From assembly GCA_013076295.1 (NCBI GenBank), contig RQOL01000824.1:2046001-2110000 (forward strand): a DNA stretch of 64,000 bases, read 5' to 3'. Source of the stretch: Sanderia malayensis. Its lineage: Eukaryota > Cnidaria > Scyphozoa > Semaeostomeae > Pelagiidae. Each line of letters begins with the position of its first letter. The first letter of the stretch is position 1. Below the pieces are notes generated by a model that was given only the letters and a program-made list of their open reading frames with translations, did no database searches and had not been told where the DNA came from. Of the stretch, positions 38,574-49,841 are shown in pieces. Made by a program: the position numbers and the translations under genes.

Positions 38574-41500
38574 ATGTTGGCTAAGTCATTATTGGCTGTC
38601 CTGGCAGTTGTTCTCGTTCTGGCGGCGAGCTGTGTGGAAACGAGGTCAAAGAAGGATCGGAAGAGTAGGAGAAACAAGGATCAACTCGTGAGTTTATTTT
38701 TCCTATTGCATCTTTCATCCGTCGTTAACTCTTATGTGAGTCATTGATGGAACAATTCACTGCAGGGTTCTTTTAACGGATGTGTAATTGGCGCAAGATT
38801 ATCGTGTCATCATAATCATGATAATTATCATTAGCCCCCCTCTGAGAATAATTATCAGCGGCTTATGAGTTCGGTGTGGATGTTACGGGTGGCTAGGAAA
38901 CTCTTATTGACAGATGAGAAATGTGACTGGCAATATGATTCAATTCGCGAATTAATACGATCAATTATCAATTGCCTGGTGTTTGATGTATCGTCAATTA
39001 ATGATTAGCATGCTCCTTATCGCTTTCAGTCACATTGGGGACTGGGTCTGATTGCGCAGATGTTTTGACGCACGAAGCTATGATTGAGGGTGGCGGGAGG
39101 ACCTCCTGTCCCATGCAAGATCGTCTCGATTTGCTAAAAATGCTCTTTCAAATAAATCTACATTTTTGAAATTAATTGATACTGTTGTTTGGTGTGATTG
39201 ATGATGGCGATGATTCTAACGGGATCAGGGCTCGAACTCCTGTCATCAGAGTTACCTTTTGCTCAAGCATTTCCAGTGACTTACCGACTGTCCTATTTGC
39301 CCACCTCCACCCCAAGTTTCAAGAGACATTATATACCTAACAGGGTGTCCCCAAAGGTTTCGCGTTCGAATACTTCACCTGGAAATCCGTTTTTAATTTT
39401 TGCTGGTTATTTAATTTTCCTTGATTTTAACATCAACCAAATGACCCGTTACACACTCTTCATGCTGTTGTCATAACAACAATGCGTATCACGTTCCCAA
39501 GTTTAATTCAATTTGATCAGAATTCCATAATTTCATATCCGGGGATTTGGAAATTAGAAACTAATATCCGGGACTTAGCATTAGCGTTAGCGTGGTTGCT
39601 GTATTTGAATGAGAAAATTTGATTCGCTGCATCTCCCCTGATTGGATTAGGCCATGCATTTCAAGACGTAATGAGATTTGCATGGAGCGGGAATTCCCAA
39701 CTTTGAGCATTTTCACATACCTAGCATAGCAGCGCAGTGCAGTAGCTAGCACTATGCTAACGCAGCAATGCTAACACGTAACAATACCAATGTTATGTTG
39801 TGTTGTTATGTTTCTTATCATCCAAGAATGTATCAGTTTGTTTTGATAATTGTTTAAAGCAGGGTACTGGGGCAGAGTGTTGCGTGAAGAGTCTGGGGTG
39901 TTTTTCCACATTACATTAACATCAACATATTTCCCTTTTATTTTTACAGTCATATTTTTCATGGTTGTCCCGCCCTTTCCGAAACCCCTCATAAGTGTAT
40001 TAGGTGAAAGTGTGGGCCCCGTTAAAAACCAAATGCCCTTTTTAATATTTGTTGGCCCTACTGACGATTTACCCCATAATATTTTTTAACGCCAATGTGA
40101 ATCCCAGAATCGAATGTCAAGTGGTATCTTATATTTTCAGGGACCTGATTTTTTCTACAACTGGGTTTACACTACACTATCGATCTAATTTTCTTCAAAT
40201 TCAAAGAGCATTTCGTGAAATTAAAATATCCTGATCACATTAAAGCTCAATCTTCTTGGACGTGTTTTTTTGCCAGGCAAGAAACCTTGTAGCAGGACAT
40301 TGTAATGATAATAATTTTGATTATATTTTATTTGTTTTGTAGAGACTAAAGGATGGTCGAAGGATTGTAGACCCTACGAAGAGTTGGGTGAACTTTTTAC
40401 AACAATCTTCTCTACGTCGAGGTCAGAACTTGATTGAAAACAAAAAGAGAACGGCCCGAAAGGGAAGAAAACCATATGTGAGTTCTCTTTCTTATTTTTA
40501 TCTTTGCGATTTCCATCGCAATGCATTCTGAAACTCGCATTTTCGTGAAGGTACCCCAATATCTACATGTCTACATATTGTGTAGATATTTGGGTGCCTG
40601 AATGGAAAGAATTTATATTGTACTAATGGTTTGTAGTTATGATACAAATATTAAAGTCAATAGCAATAAGTTGTTTGCTTGGGCAGTTTTTGGAGTGTAA
40701 TCAGAATGATTTTCTGTTGTCTGTTCAGTAATTGTCAGAATAAGAACAGAAGTTTATCATGTCGAGAACAACAGTGTTTATGAGTGCGACGTTTCGGGGG
40801 ATACTTCTCTCATCATAAAAGAGAATAATGTTTATAATCACAGAAAAACATTCTATCTATCTTTCTTCGAATTTTAGAAGATTATAATTCTTTGTAATTG
40901 AAAGAAGAACCGCCACCGCCCGATAAAGTGACCCAAGTTTAATATCCAGTCTAATATTCGAATTCATTTCATGCGCGTATTCATTATTTTCGAGATTGCC
41001 ACCTTGTTGAATATTCAGATGCCCATTTGAGTGCACGGCTGGGTCAGCATGTTCACTGCTCAACAGTTTTCATATTGTTTACTGGATAAGATTCATTCAT
41101 ATTCATCTCTGCATGTTCAATATGAATATATGCATGAATCTAATCTGAGAAAAAATCGGTTGGTTACTGATATTTGCTAGGTCACTCGTCGAGCTCTGGA
41201 GTCTGGTCAAAGATTCTTTTCGACCTTCAGAAAAAATTTCCACCAATCGAAACCCTTTTCAATGTGATAAACTTTAACTTTCGTTTACATTTGCTGAAAT
41301 ATTTCTTCTTGCATGACCAATGTCATTCTCTTTACATCTTAGACCAAGATTGTGCGTGGCCCTCCCGGTCCCCCTGGTCCTCAAGGCCCCCCCGGGCCTG
41401 CTGGGGCGATCATCAGTGAAGCAGCTATGGTGGCTGAGTTTAGAAATCTCGTCAAAGGTATTTTATCTCATTTACTTTCAATTCTTTGTCCACGACTTTA

Positions 41501-43628
41501 CCCCCAGGTTGAGATTGTCGAAGCAACATTTCCCAATGTTATATTGGGTTATATTCCTGGTTCTTACGTTCTGTATAAGCTTCAAGTAAGCTAACTTACG
41601 GAGCATACGCAAGAATGCCATGTCAGATATCCAGTTCACGCTCCTTGGGATCTTAATTACCCTGCTTTTGTGTTTTGGTTTTGTTCAGCTTCATCTGTGA
41701 TTCATACAACGAAGTGATGTCAAATCAGAAAATAGCTTTGTAAAATCTGTTCACTGTTATACAAGGTTGTCTTGTCAAATTTCGCTGTTCAACATCATCC
41801 TTTCGATAAATCTCCAAGCAGGACGCATAATTTCAAATGTCCGTTGGATAAATCATGTTCTTTTGAATTTTAATCCGAATCAATGGGCAGGCCGATGTCG
41901 TTCGTAACACCATATACTCGAATGGCAGATTAAGAAATGACATTACCACGTATTTCAATTTTGAAAACTTGTTTTTAAACTTCGTGGTTCGCGAATGATT
42001 GTTAAAGCGTGTCTACCCTGAAATATATAAAGAGTTTTGAAGCATTTTAAATTTTAATGTTATTTATTGTTCATGAAATGTAAATGAATTCAGGTAGAAT
42101 ATGCTCTAGCTCAAGCAGAGACTGTAAAGTTTCCATTCTTTTGTATTATCTATAACATGTTCTATTGCTTGTAATATTTCAGATACTGCAGAGCGTAGAG
42201 CTGCCAGATTTGCTGGCCAGGTATGCTTCGATTTCGTTACCAATCTCCCCACATGACCACACTGAAATCTAGTAATTTATATAATGACGCCAACCAGTAT
42301 TCCAGGGTCCAGGGTGGATGTTCGTAGGTTTTATGACGGTTGTTTGCTTCTCTGGCCTCTCATTGAATGAGGACGAGCCTCTTTCTCATTCCTTTTAAAA
42401 GGGTTATCCTATTTTTATGATAAATTCTAATTAGTCCTCTGTTCTGTTGCAGCCTCTTGGTTTGATGGCTGCTGGAGTACCTGATGTAATTTCAGCTTTC
42501 TTTGTCGTGCTGAGAAGCAACATAGTCATACACAAAAAACAAAGAAAAGAACTAGATTACTACGAGGTTTGTTTTCCATGGAATAGAGGCTAGAAAGACC
42601 CAATTAAAAGATAACTATATAATGGAGCCTCGATTTGACGAGCTCTAAAGGAAGCTAACAACAACAACTTCACTATATTAAGAAGTTGTCAAGTCAATGT
42701 TGGATTATATAATCAGTTTGCAACCAGGTGTTTAGTTCAATACCCCTGCAGACCTTTGACAGGGAGAGCTTTATTTATCAATATTCCATTGTACAGATAA
42801 TGGTTATTTTTATGTGAAGTTCACTGCAAACCCTCGTCTTTTTCTATTCAAGGTTAAAGGATCAGGTACTTTCATACGAGGAACCGGGGTGCAACTTCGT
42901 TCAGGGAGATTCATTGCACCGTACACGGCGATATATCGTTTCCAGGCCTCTCTGCAAATTGGACGCGCGAAAGACGTCAGCCTAAAACCACGTGATGCCA
43001 TCTCGGCCAATATTTGCATCAACAGTGATTGCGATAAGAACGTGTAAGTTGCAGATTCAAACTCAAGCGAATTCAAGTTTCCTCTTTCTGTCCCATGCTA
43101 CACCGCTGTATTGTGCATGTAGGAAATTGAATTAAAGTCAGATGTATAAAGTATATAGGCAAGTATTTCAAGCTCTATCGTTCTTATTTTTGCAGATCCT
43201 TGAAGTACAGATCTGGACTATCGAGCAATGCAAGAGTCTTCACCATACATGTGGATGGATTGCTGTATCTAATGGTATGTTTATGTATTACATTTAGCGG
43301 TATGTTTTAATGTGTTTGCTAGTAATCGCTTGAGCAGCGACTTTAAGCCTGCCCTTTGTCTCCAAGTCTCTAGCTGAACTTGCCTAAACTTTAACTTGCC
43401 CACTAGCCTCAAACCCTCAAGATTATCATCTTCCCCGCCTTATTACGCATTACTGTCACCTATCTTACTCTACTGCTTCCCACCTTTATGCTACTTCTAG
43501 AACTAGATGTGTATCTGTTTTTCCACCAGGCCGGCCAATACACTTCAATAATGCTTATCAACTATTCTGGCAACACAATCCAAGTTCACAGTGGGTCCAC
43601 ATTCAGCGGTCATCTTGTCGGAGCTTAA
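38574..43628 (+). CDS. C1QTNF12-like: Secreted collagen/C1q protein of the C1QTNF12 (adipolin)/erythroferrone family, copy B
   Basis: Eight exons join in frame: 38574-38687, 40343-40477, 41343-41457, 42183-42220, 42453-42566, 42820-43043, 43196-43274 and 43530-43628 (TAA), about 305 residues. Order: signal peptide ([19 protein letters not shown]), basic stretch, a segment with NKKR that may be a furin site, collagen triplets ([16 protein letters not shown]), a helix ending FRNLVK, then the C1q-like domain with [29 protein letters not shown] and FSGHLVG. The domain order, intron phases and most intron positions match copy A on the other strand, so the two arose by duplication. One intron (42221-42452, after AGQ) is absent from copy A. 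An acceptor-like TTTTCAG at 38541-38547 suggests a non-coding upstream exon. The acceptor before 42820 is weak but is needed for phase. Confidence 0.87.
39218..39320 (-). mobile_element. tRNA-derived SINE-like fragment
   Basis: Read on the minus strand it has GGTGGGCAAATAGGACAG, then a B-box-like AGTTCGAGCCC about 60 bp later. The layout resembles the plus-strand copies at 48483 and 48907. It does not fold as a normal tRNA as far as I can judge. Confidence 0.4.
40550..40598. repeat. 49-bp hairpin-forming inverted repeat
   Basis: Arms GGTACCCCAATATCTACA and TGTAGATATTTGGGTGCC pair at 15 of 18 positions around a short loop, 73 bp after exon 2 of C1QTNF12-like copy B. Confidence 0.6.
40715..40825 (+). 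repeat. Dispersed repeat, second locus
   Basis: Shares GTCTGTTCAGT, GTGTTTATGAGTGC and ATACTTCTCTCATCATAA with the segments at 1-200 in the ARHGEF10-like intron. Confidence 0.55.
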
Positions 43629-45452
43629 CGCATGCGTACATATGAATACATCATAATACACCACAATGACGTAGGGCTCCTGTGTTTCCTGGCTGATGAC
43701 GTAAGCATTTGGAACCAGACCTCTTCGCATCCTGCTTTTGCTGAATAGCATCTTTTGACCTTGTGTATTCAACTGTACAGTAATGTTGCTACTCTAAACG
43801 TTCTTGGAATAGCAATCGATTTCTTAGAACGGTAAGGAGGAAGTAGATGTGTAGCAGTAAACCAGAAGACATTCTTTTCACTTGCTAGCCATGGAATAAA
43901 CTCAGTTGACTGGTTCTTAATGCAAAGAATATGGCAGCAAGAGATTTTAATCTCACAAGGCTTATTCCATAATTCTATAGCTGTATTTTGGTAAGATCTT
44001 TTCAGTAAAGTAACAACCATTTTATTTAACCATTCCCTAGACCCCTTCCCCAATTTAAATTAAGTTAAACCCCATTCTAAATCTTGTTTAATCTTATTTC
44101 ACAGCATTGCTGACTGAGTTTGTTTTAAGTGATAATTATTTGTTATTTTTCATTCATAGATAGTTATGATAACTCAAAGAGTAGAGGATTTAATCATTAT
44201 TATATTTGTACAGTTGTGGTAAAATAGAAAATGGCGTTGAAATCGTACTCAATTGTGATTTGATTTCAGATGGTCAACTCTGCTCTGAGCTCGAAGCTCT
44301 TTGTCAACGTCCTTAGTAGGTGGAGATAACCTCATTGTATGTATGTTTCTATAGGCATCATAATTGACATGTATTTTTATTCATTTCCAGATCAACTTGT
44401 AATTAATTGTTGCAGCATTTGGAAATAATGAACACAACTTGATAGCAGGCAAGTTTATTCTTGCATGGAGGAATAAATGTGATTTTTCTGATAGAATGCT
44501 TTTTATTTGCAATTGCTATTTGAATTCTGGGACTAAGTGGAAACGATTCAACCAGAGATCATATTTATGGCTAGAAAAACTCCTGTTTAAGCTGAAACTA
44601 TGTGGAACGTACCTTAATAGTCCCTTGCATAAATTTGGCCCAATCAGCGTCATTGCTATTGTTCTCAAAAGATTTTCGAGCCACAAAATATTAAGACTTT
44701 CTGAAAATTTACGCGTTTGCATTAGCTGTACTTTTTATTATTTTTTCTTTATTTATAGGTATTGTTTTTATTCTACCAAAGGAACGTGAAGAAGGACTGA
44801 CGCGAACCTCCGCATTTGAAGATATTTCAATGGTTCGTTGATGAAATGTACTGATATTACCTATAATTCTTAATAGATTATAGAGTTCTTTAGAATATAA
44901 TTCATAGATCATTAAGTGATGGATTGATACTATTTGCAATTTGTTGTTATTTTGCATGTATTGCCAAGGGATAGTACGAACAGACAAGTTGACCAGCCAA
45001 CATGAATCAGAGGCCATTGCAACAGGTGGCGTATTATTATTTACAAATAAGGATCATGCAATCACATTGCTTTACTGGTTCTCTTCTTGATTATTGATAC
45101 AAGCAAACAAGCAAAACACAAACATATCCGCGGTGGATAACAATATCAACAAACATCTATTGGAATTAGACAAATAAACACAAATATTGGTGAGATTCAC
45201 ATTGTTTTATATACGTACATTTATAGATTATTACTTTAAATAGAATGCTATTTTTATTAAAAGAATTTAGTTATGTTCTTTGCTTTATTATTTGATCATC
45301 AGTAATAGCGACGTTCCTTCAATGTTTTCTATACAGAGCACTACTTTAAGACTCTTATAAAAAAATTATTTCTTTGTAAGTTCATAACATCATTGAGGTT
45401 GTATGTTGTTCTGCTATTTATTCATATACTTGTTATGTTCACAGGATTTGCA
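43629..45452. other. Intergenic region, no supported gene
   Basis: Two frames stand out by length (43769-44053 minus and 44439-44789 plus) but neither shows family motifs, splice partners or a start context that I would trust. The rest is A+T-rich. Confidence 0.4.
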
Positions 45453-46076
45453 ATGGCAAACAAAGCTGGATCATTTCTTTGCATAATCTGCCTGGTTGGG
45501 GCGTTTCTCACCGCAGCCTCGAGTCCACTGAAATCCAAAGCGAGGCCAAAGACTGTGAGCGGGAGCAAGAAGGCTTTTGCAAAGGATTTTAACATGGTTG
45601 GACAAGACAAAAAGGGATGCAAATATAACGACCAATCATTATCGCACGGCACGATAGCTTACCAGGACGTGTGTGGGAAGTTCATTTGTACAGATGGTTA
45701 CATGGCGTGGTATTTCTTTCCTAATGCAAGGATGTTTGATATTTGCCACGTGCCAACTGCCTTGATCAGACCAGACGAAAAACATCTTGTCATGGATGAT
45801 ATTCCTCTTTACGCCACGAAGAGCACTGGAGACAAGATGGAGAGGGTGTCTGTAATTGGTGGACCCACGCATGGTGAATCTGCGCATGTTGAAGGGGATG
45901 AACACGATCATGCGCACTCGGCTGTTCTGCAAACGACTACTATTGACGTCAAAGCAGCCCACGAACCTCATGGTCAGCCGACTGTCGAAGTTCATAACCC
46001 AGTTACTCACACTGGAGCCATATCAATAACAGATCATGGTGGTCACCACGGAGAAGTTGTTGCAAACACAAAATGA
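45453..46076 (+). CDS. Unidentified secreted protein, Cys-containing core and His-rich tail
   Basis: A 207-residue frame starts ATGGCAAACAAAGC just after an acceptor-like TTCACAG, so an upstream non-coding exon is likely; an in-frame ATG at 45393 would add 20 residues across that acceptor. The N-terminus is a signal peptide (KAGSFLCIICLVGAFLTAAS). A basic linker leads to a short four-cysteine core: GCKYND, then CGKFICTDG, then ICHVP. The first spacing recalls a VWC-like module but is too short to assign. From about residue 145 the chain is rich in His, Glu and Asp (EGDEHDHAHS, DHGGHHGE), which could bind metal ions or change charge with pH. AATAAA follows at 46121. The family is not recognised. 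It lies 1.8 kb downstream of C1QTNF12-like copy B on the same strand, with no clear functional link. Confidence 0.65.
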   Translation: MANKAGSFLCIICLVGAFLTAASSPLKSKARPKTVSGSKKAFAKDFNMVGQDKKGCKYNDQSLSHGTIAYQDVCGKFICTDGYMAWYFFPNARMFDICHVPTALIRPDEKHLVMDDIPLYATKSTGDKMERVSVIGGPTHGESAHVEGDEHDHAHSAVLQTTTIDVKAAHEPHGQPTVEVHNPVTHTGAISITDHGGHHGEVVANTK

Positions 46077-46120
46077 GAAGAGAGACTGTATAAAGAAGCG
46101 AGTTTGGACTGACAAGACGC

Positions 46121-46126
46121 AATAAA
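46121..46126 (+). terminator. Polyadenylation signal of the His-rich secreted protein gene
   Basis: AATAAA sits 45 bp after the stop codon of the 45453-46076 frame. Confidence 0.5.
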
Positions 46127-46335
46127 GTATGTTATGAATACGCCAAGGGGTTCCAACTTGGTTTTCATTTTGCTCTTATAACTATTTGTTAAGACCAACT
46201 GGAACTTAAAGAACTCATTTCATGTAGTTGTATTGAGCTGAACGCTTTACCTTTTTGTTATTCGAACCCACCCTGTCTTTTTCGAATTACCCATGTTTTA
46301 TACACCAAATAACTGCGTCTAGGGGCATGCAATTT

Positions 46336-46429
46336 CCATAGAGATATCGTATAAGATTGGAGGGTGAGATGGTGTCTGGAGGGTGAGCCTCGTTCGCACT
46401 CTAGATTATCTTATATCACATCTCTATGG
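46336..46429. mobile_element. Hairpin MITE-like element, 94 bp, with CAATTT target duplication
   Basis: Arms CCATAGAGATATCGTATAAG on the left and, in reverse complement, CCATAGAGATGTGATATAAG on the right. CAATTT occurs directly outside both ends (46330-46335 and 46430-46435), a six-base duplication. It lies just after the His-rich secreted protein gene. Confidence 0.8.
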
Positions 46430-46772
46430 CAATTTCTCATGTTCTGAATTCTCTTCGATTGTTGACTAAATTCTCTTCGAAATTCGTATTGTTGACGAAG
46501 GCATGCATTGAAATAGCGAAGCATTCCACCATTGGATTCCTACACTCTTGCTGCTATTGTTGCTATCCATGAAAACATTTATGCAATTTGAGAAATACCA
46601 TAGTGAATTTCTTGAAAGACTATTGCCTGGGGACTCATTTGATTGCTTAAATGCTTGTAATGTTAAATGCTTATTATCATTTGATCTGTTGGGACGCGTG
46701 GATGGAACTATGTCACTGCGGAATTTACGTGCCACGATTTGAACAAATATGGTCTGATTTAGTTGACCAATC

Positions 46773-47215
46773 ATGGCTTTGCTGGAAAGTATAAATACGC
46801 TCACCATCGTGTGTCATTTCATTCGGTCGGGAAAGTTGGAGAAGACACAAGCAGCAAAGAACAAGGCCAAGAATGAGGTACTACAGGCGACAAAGATACT
46901 TCAAGAAGTTGGAGGATCACCTGCCAAGCTCATTGGCCTAGCATTTGTGAGTTAGCCAATTTTTTTATCCTTAATTTCTTGTCGTTCATTAATTAAACAT
47001 TAACTTTGTTTTATTAACATTTTTTGTTCGTGTACCAGCTTTTTTTGTTCTTCGAGGCTCAAGAAAAAAGACGGGAACTTGGAAAGTTTTGGTCTTTTCG
47101 ATACCTGTTTGTCGCCTGTGGTTCAAGACAAAGATGGCTAAAACAAAGATGGTTGAAGACTAAGTTGACGCAAGACAAAGTTGGCACGAGTTCTGGCTTT
47201 TGTTCTTGTTGTTGA
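46773..47215 (+). CDS. Doubtful two-exon small gene, 116 residues
   Basis: Frame 46773-46946 (58 codons, MALLESINTLTIVCH...) ends at a GTGAGT donor in phase 0 and joins in frame to 47039-47215 after a TACCAG acceptor. The encoded chain is basic, with a Lys/Gln-rich helix-like part (KTQAAKNKAKNEVLQATKI) and repeats of RWLK near the C-terminus. AATAAA follows at 47244. I recognise no family. A TATAAATA at 46790-46797 lies inside the proposed frame, so transcription may start downstream of this ATG, and the unit could be non-coding. Proximity of TATA-like, donor, acceptor and polyadenylation signals is the only support. Confidence 0.2.
46790..46797 (+). promoter_or_regulatory. TATA-like box
   Basis: TATAAATA, with CCAAT at 46767-46771, precedes the donor/acceptor/AATAAA set at 46946-47249. 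The short spacing between the two boxes makes a chance match possible. Confidence 0.25.
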
Positions 47216-47329
47216 TATTTTACGTTGATATTTATTTGATTTCAATAAAATTTCTCCACCTGTTGTCATTTTTTGAAATGCTTTCTTGTGTTATTTTATT
47301 TTTCAGGTTCATGGATAGGAGAAAGATAG

Positions 47330-47905
47330 GGAGGGAGAAAGGTGGGGCAAGTGAGATTAGCGAGGAGAAGAAAAGTGGGGAAGTGGAGGGAACTAGAGAG
47401 AGGGGGAATCGGAGAGGAGAGGAGAGGAGAGAGGAGAGAGGAGAGGAGAGGAGAGAGAGAGAGGGAGGGGGGACGGAGAGGAGAGGAGAGGAGAGAGAGA
47501 GAGAGAGAGAGAGATGGGGAGAATCGGAGAGGAGAGAGAGAGGGAGGGGGAGTAGGAGAGGAGAGGAGAGGAGAGAGAGAGAGGAGCTATGACGAAGAAG
47601 AGATGCATTTGTTGTCTAGGTGTTTTATTTATATTATCACTATATTCCTCTCTATCCCTCATCTCCTCTCTTCTCCCGCCTCTTTCCCTCATCTCCTCTC
47701 TTCTCCCGCCTCTTTCTCCCTTCTCCTCCCTCTTTCTCTCATCTCCCCTCTCTTTCCCTCGTCTCCTCTCGTCTCCTCCCTCTTTCCCTCGTCTCCTCTC
47801 CCCTCTCTTTCCCTCATCTCCTTTCACCTCCCCTCTCTTTCCCTCACCTCCTCTCTTCTCCCCCCTTCTTCTCTCATCTCCTCTTCCTCTGGTCGTTCTT
47901 CTTTT
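47330..47905. repeat. Purine-rich block followed by pyrimidine-rich block
   Basis: About 47330-47590 is nearly all A/G (GGAGAGGAGA and GAGAGA units). About 47640-47905 is nearly all C/T (CTCCTCTC and CCCTCTTTC units). The two blocks are roughly complementary, so they form a large imperfect inverted repeat. Long frames here are low-complexity artefacts. Confidence 0.9.
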
Positions 47906-48482
47906 CCTCTATCTTAACGAATCTAGAAATAAAATAGAAGAACAATGTTAATCATGATGTGTAATGTATAACGCTGGATGAACAAACAAAGAATAAATAT
48001 AAGCAAGCATAAAAACTAGCGAAACTTAACTCTCACTTGCAGCCAAAGTGCAACCAAAGACTTGGTTTAATCTTGAGCCAGAACTGTTCTCTTCTTTGCA
48101 CAGCAACCAAGCACTTCTTCTTCAACTAGATGACTGAATGACTTGAGTCAAATGACTCTTCCTTTTATACTCGTACCTGCAAGAACAGGGCACCATAATT
48201 ACAAAGAGTCACAAGGAATTCTTCTACTGAAAATACACAGAGGAAGAATTCAAAGGAGTAATAAACACTTGATAATCATATTAAAATAGAAATTGCACGT
48301 GAAAGATGGGAATGCATTTGAGAATGAAAGTCAATTGACTTCTTTGTTTGGCAGCCTCATTTTCATTCAACCAATGATTGTCGTTCTCAGGCAATATGAC
48401 ACGTGGACAGCATCAGGAGGATTTGAGTTCAAGCTTATTACCATAAATATGCATTTGTTTCTATAAAATGTGTATGATCATA

Positions 48483-48585
48483 GGAGGGAGGGTGGGCTTA
48501 ATTGGAAGGATTGGTAAAGCGGTTGATCCAAAACAACTTGTATGGACAGGCCAAGGGTTCAAGTCCAAACCCTTGCATGAAAATT
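48483..48585 (+). mobile_element. tRNA-derived SINE-like copy 1
   Basis: Starts GGAGGGAGGGTGGGCTTAAT, has an A-box-like GGTAAAGCGG and a B-box-like GGGTTCAAGTCC. A related copy lies at 48907. Confidence 0.5.
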
Positions 48586-48906
48586 CTTGCTTGCAATAAT
48601 CATCAATAAATGCTTACAACTTATTCATCAATTTATGCGCAAGTGATAAATTATATTCAAAAGTTTGAATTCTCTCACGCTCACCATTATATTCATATTC
48701 TTCAGAGGTCAAAGCTGCCCCATTGTATTTTTCTGTTTCATCTTTCTAAATGCCAGTAAAAAAAGTTAAAAAAAGCAATAACTTATGAGAGAGTTGGAAT
48801 GGAAATGAAAGAAGAGAAACTTTCAGTCATCAAGATGATTGGAACTCGTGACTTTGGCAATAATTGTAATTTATAATAGATAAGCACAAAATGTGTAAAA
48901 TCCAAT

Positions 48907-49005
48907 GGAGGGAGGGTGGGTTCAATTGGCAATAAATTTAAAGCGGCATCTTCAAGGAAGTTTGCGTGCACAAGGAACGGGTTCGAGCCTTGTCATTGTA
49001 CTTAG
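48907..49005 (+). mobile_element. tRNA-derived SINE-like copy 2
   Basis: Starts GGAGGGAGGGTGGGTTCAAT, has AAAGCGG and a B-box-like GGGTTCGAGCC. It shares its first 20 bases, except two, with the copy at 48483, but is diverged in the middle. Confidence 0.5.
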
Positions 49006-49841
49006 GGTGTTACTCAAAACTTAAAGTTTTAAAATTTGTGACAAAGTTAGAATTAGTAGCATGGGAAAATTTTTAAGCTGGCAAATACCGTTATTGTTCT
49101 TGTCTGTTGATAAATATTTTACAAATCGATCAATGGCCTCCGTTCTTGTTATTCCTATAAGAAAAAGAGATAAGAATGGCTAAAACAACATCTAAAAAGG
49201 TGAAAAATATAAGTTAAACAAAATTTTATGCAGAATGGGTTGTACTTCCAATACCGCCAGGGAACAATCTAGCTGAACAAAGAGAGTTTACTGTTTTTAA
49301 ATCTGGTTTGCTCACATTATTGCTATAAATCGAGCAGGCTGCTACTACTCAAAATGTTTACGAAAAGAACCTCAGCAATATATATTAAATATTTAATTTT
49401 GTGGCACCATTGCATTGAGAGTTATGGCCATTCATCTCCAAGGCAAGGCCTAATTTTTAAGCATATTCCCATTCAAAGGCATCCTTTTTGACAGCCAGTG
49501 ACACAACAAATTTCAAAATATTTTATAGAAAAATAACGGATTCTAAACTCTTCCTTCGTGGTCACTGAACAGCTTGTGACTACTTTTAGATTTGTGGGAC
49601 ATTTGGATCAAAATATATTGGACTTTTAACATATATACGTAGTTAGATGAGAAGGATTGGTGAAGCGGTAGACCCATTAAAAGAGCCATAGAAATAATTC
49701 GCCCTCTCTGGCATTAATCAGAGACATGTAAGCAACAGGAATATTAACAAAAATCTAAACACTTTCAGAAATTGTGGCCGTCAGTCCAAGAACTAGAGGG
49801 TTAGTCGTCGGGTGACTGTAGATTTTTGCCTAAGGAAATGT

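Larger units (their letters stand above)
47906..49841. other. Intergenic region with SINE-like fragments, no gene seen
   Basis: Holds the two related SINE-like copies at 48483 and 48907 and a possible third trace near 49648 (GAGAAGGATTGGTGAAGCGG). No supported coding exon. Confidence 0.4.

Noticed and set aside
43769..44789. Frames of 94 codons (minus) and 116 codons (plus)
   Set aside because: No recognisable motifs, no matching splice partners, and overlapping antisense frames of similar quality.
47200..47951. Several long Arg/Glu/Gly- or Ser/Leu/Pro-rich frames on both strands
   Set aside because: They come from the purine- and pyrimidine-rich low-complexity block, where stop codons are rare in any frame.
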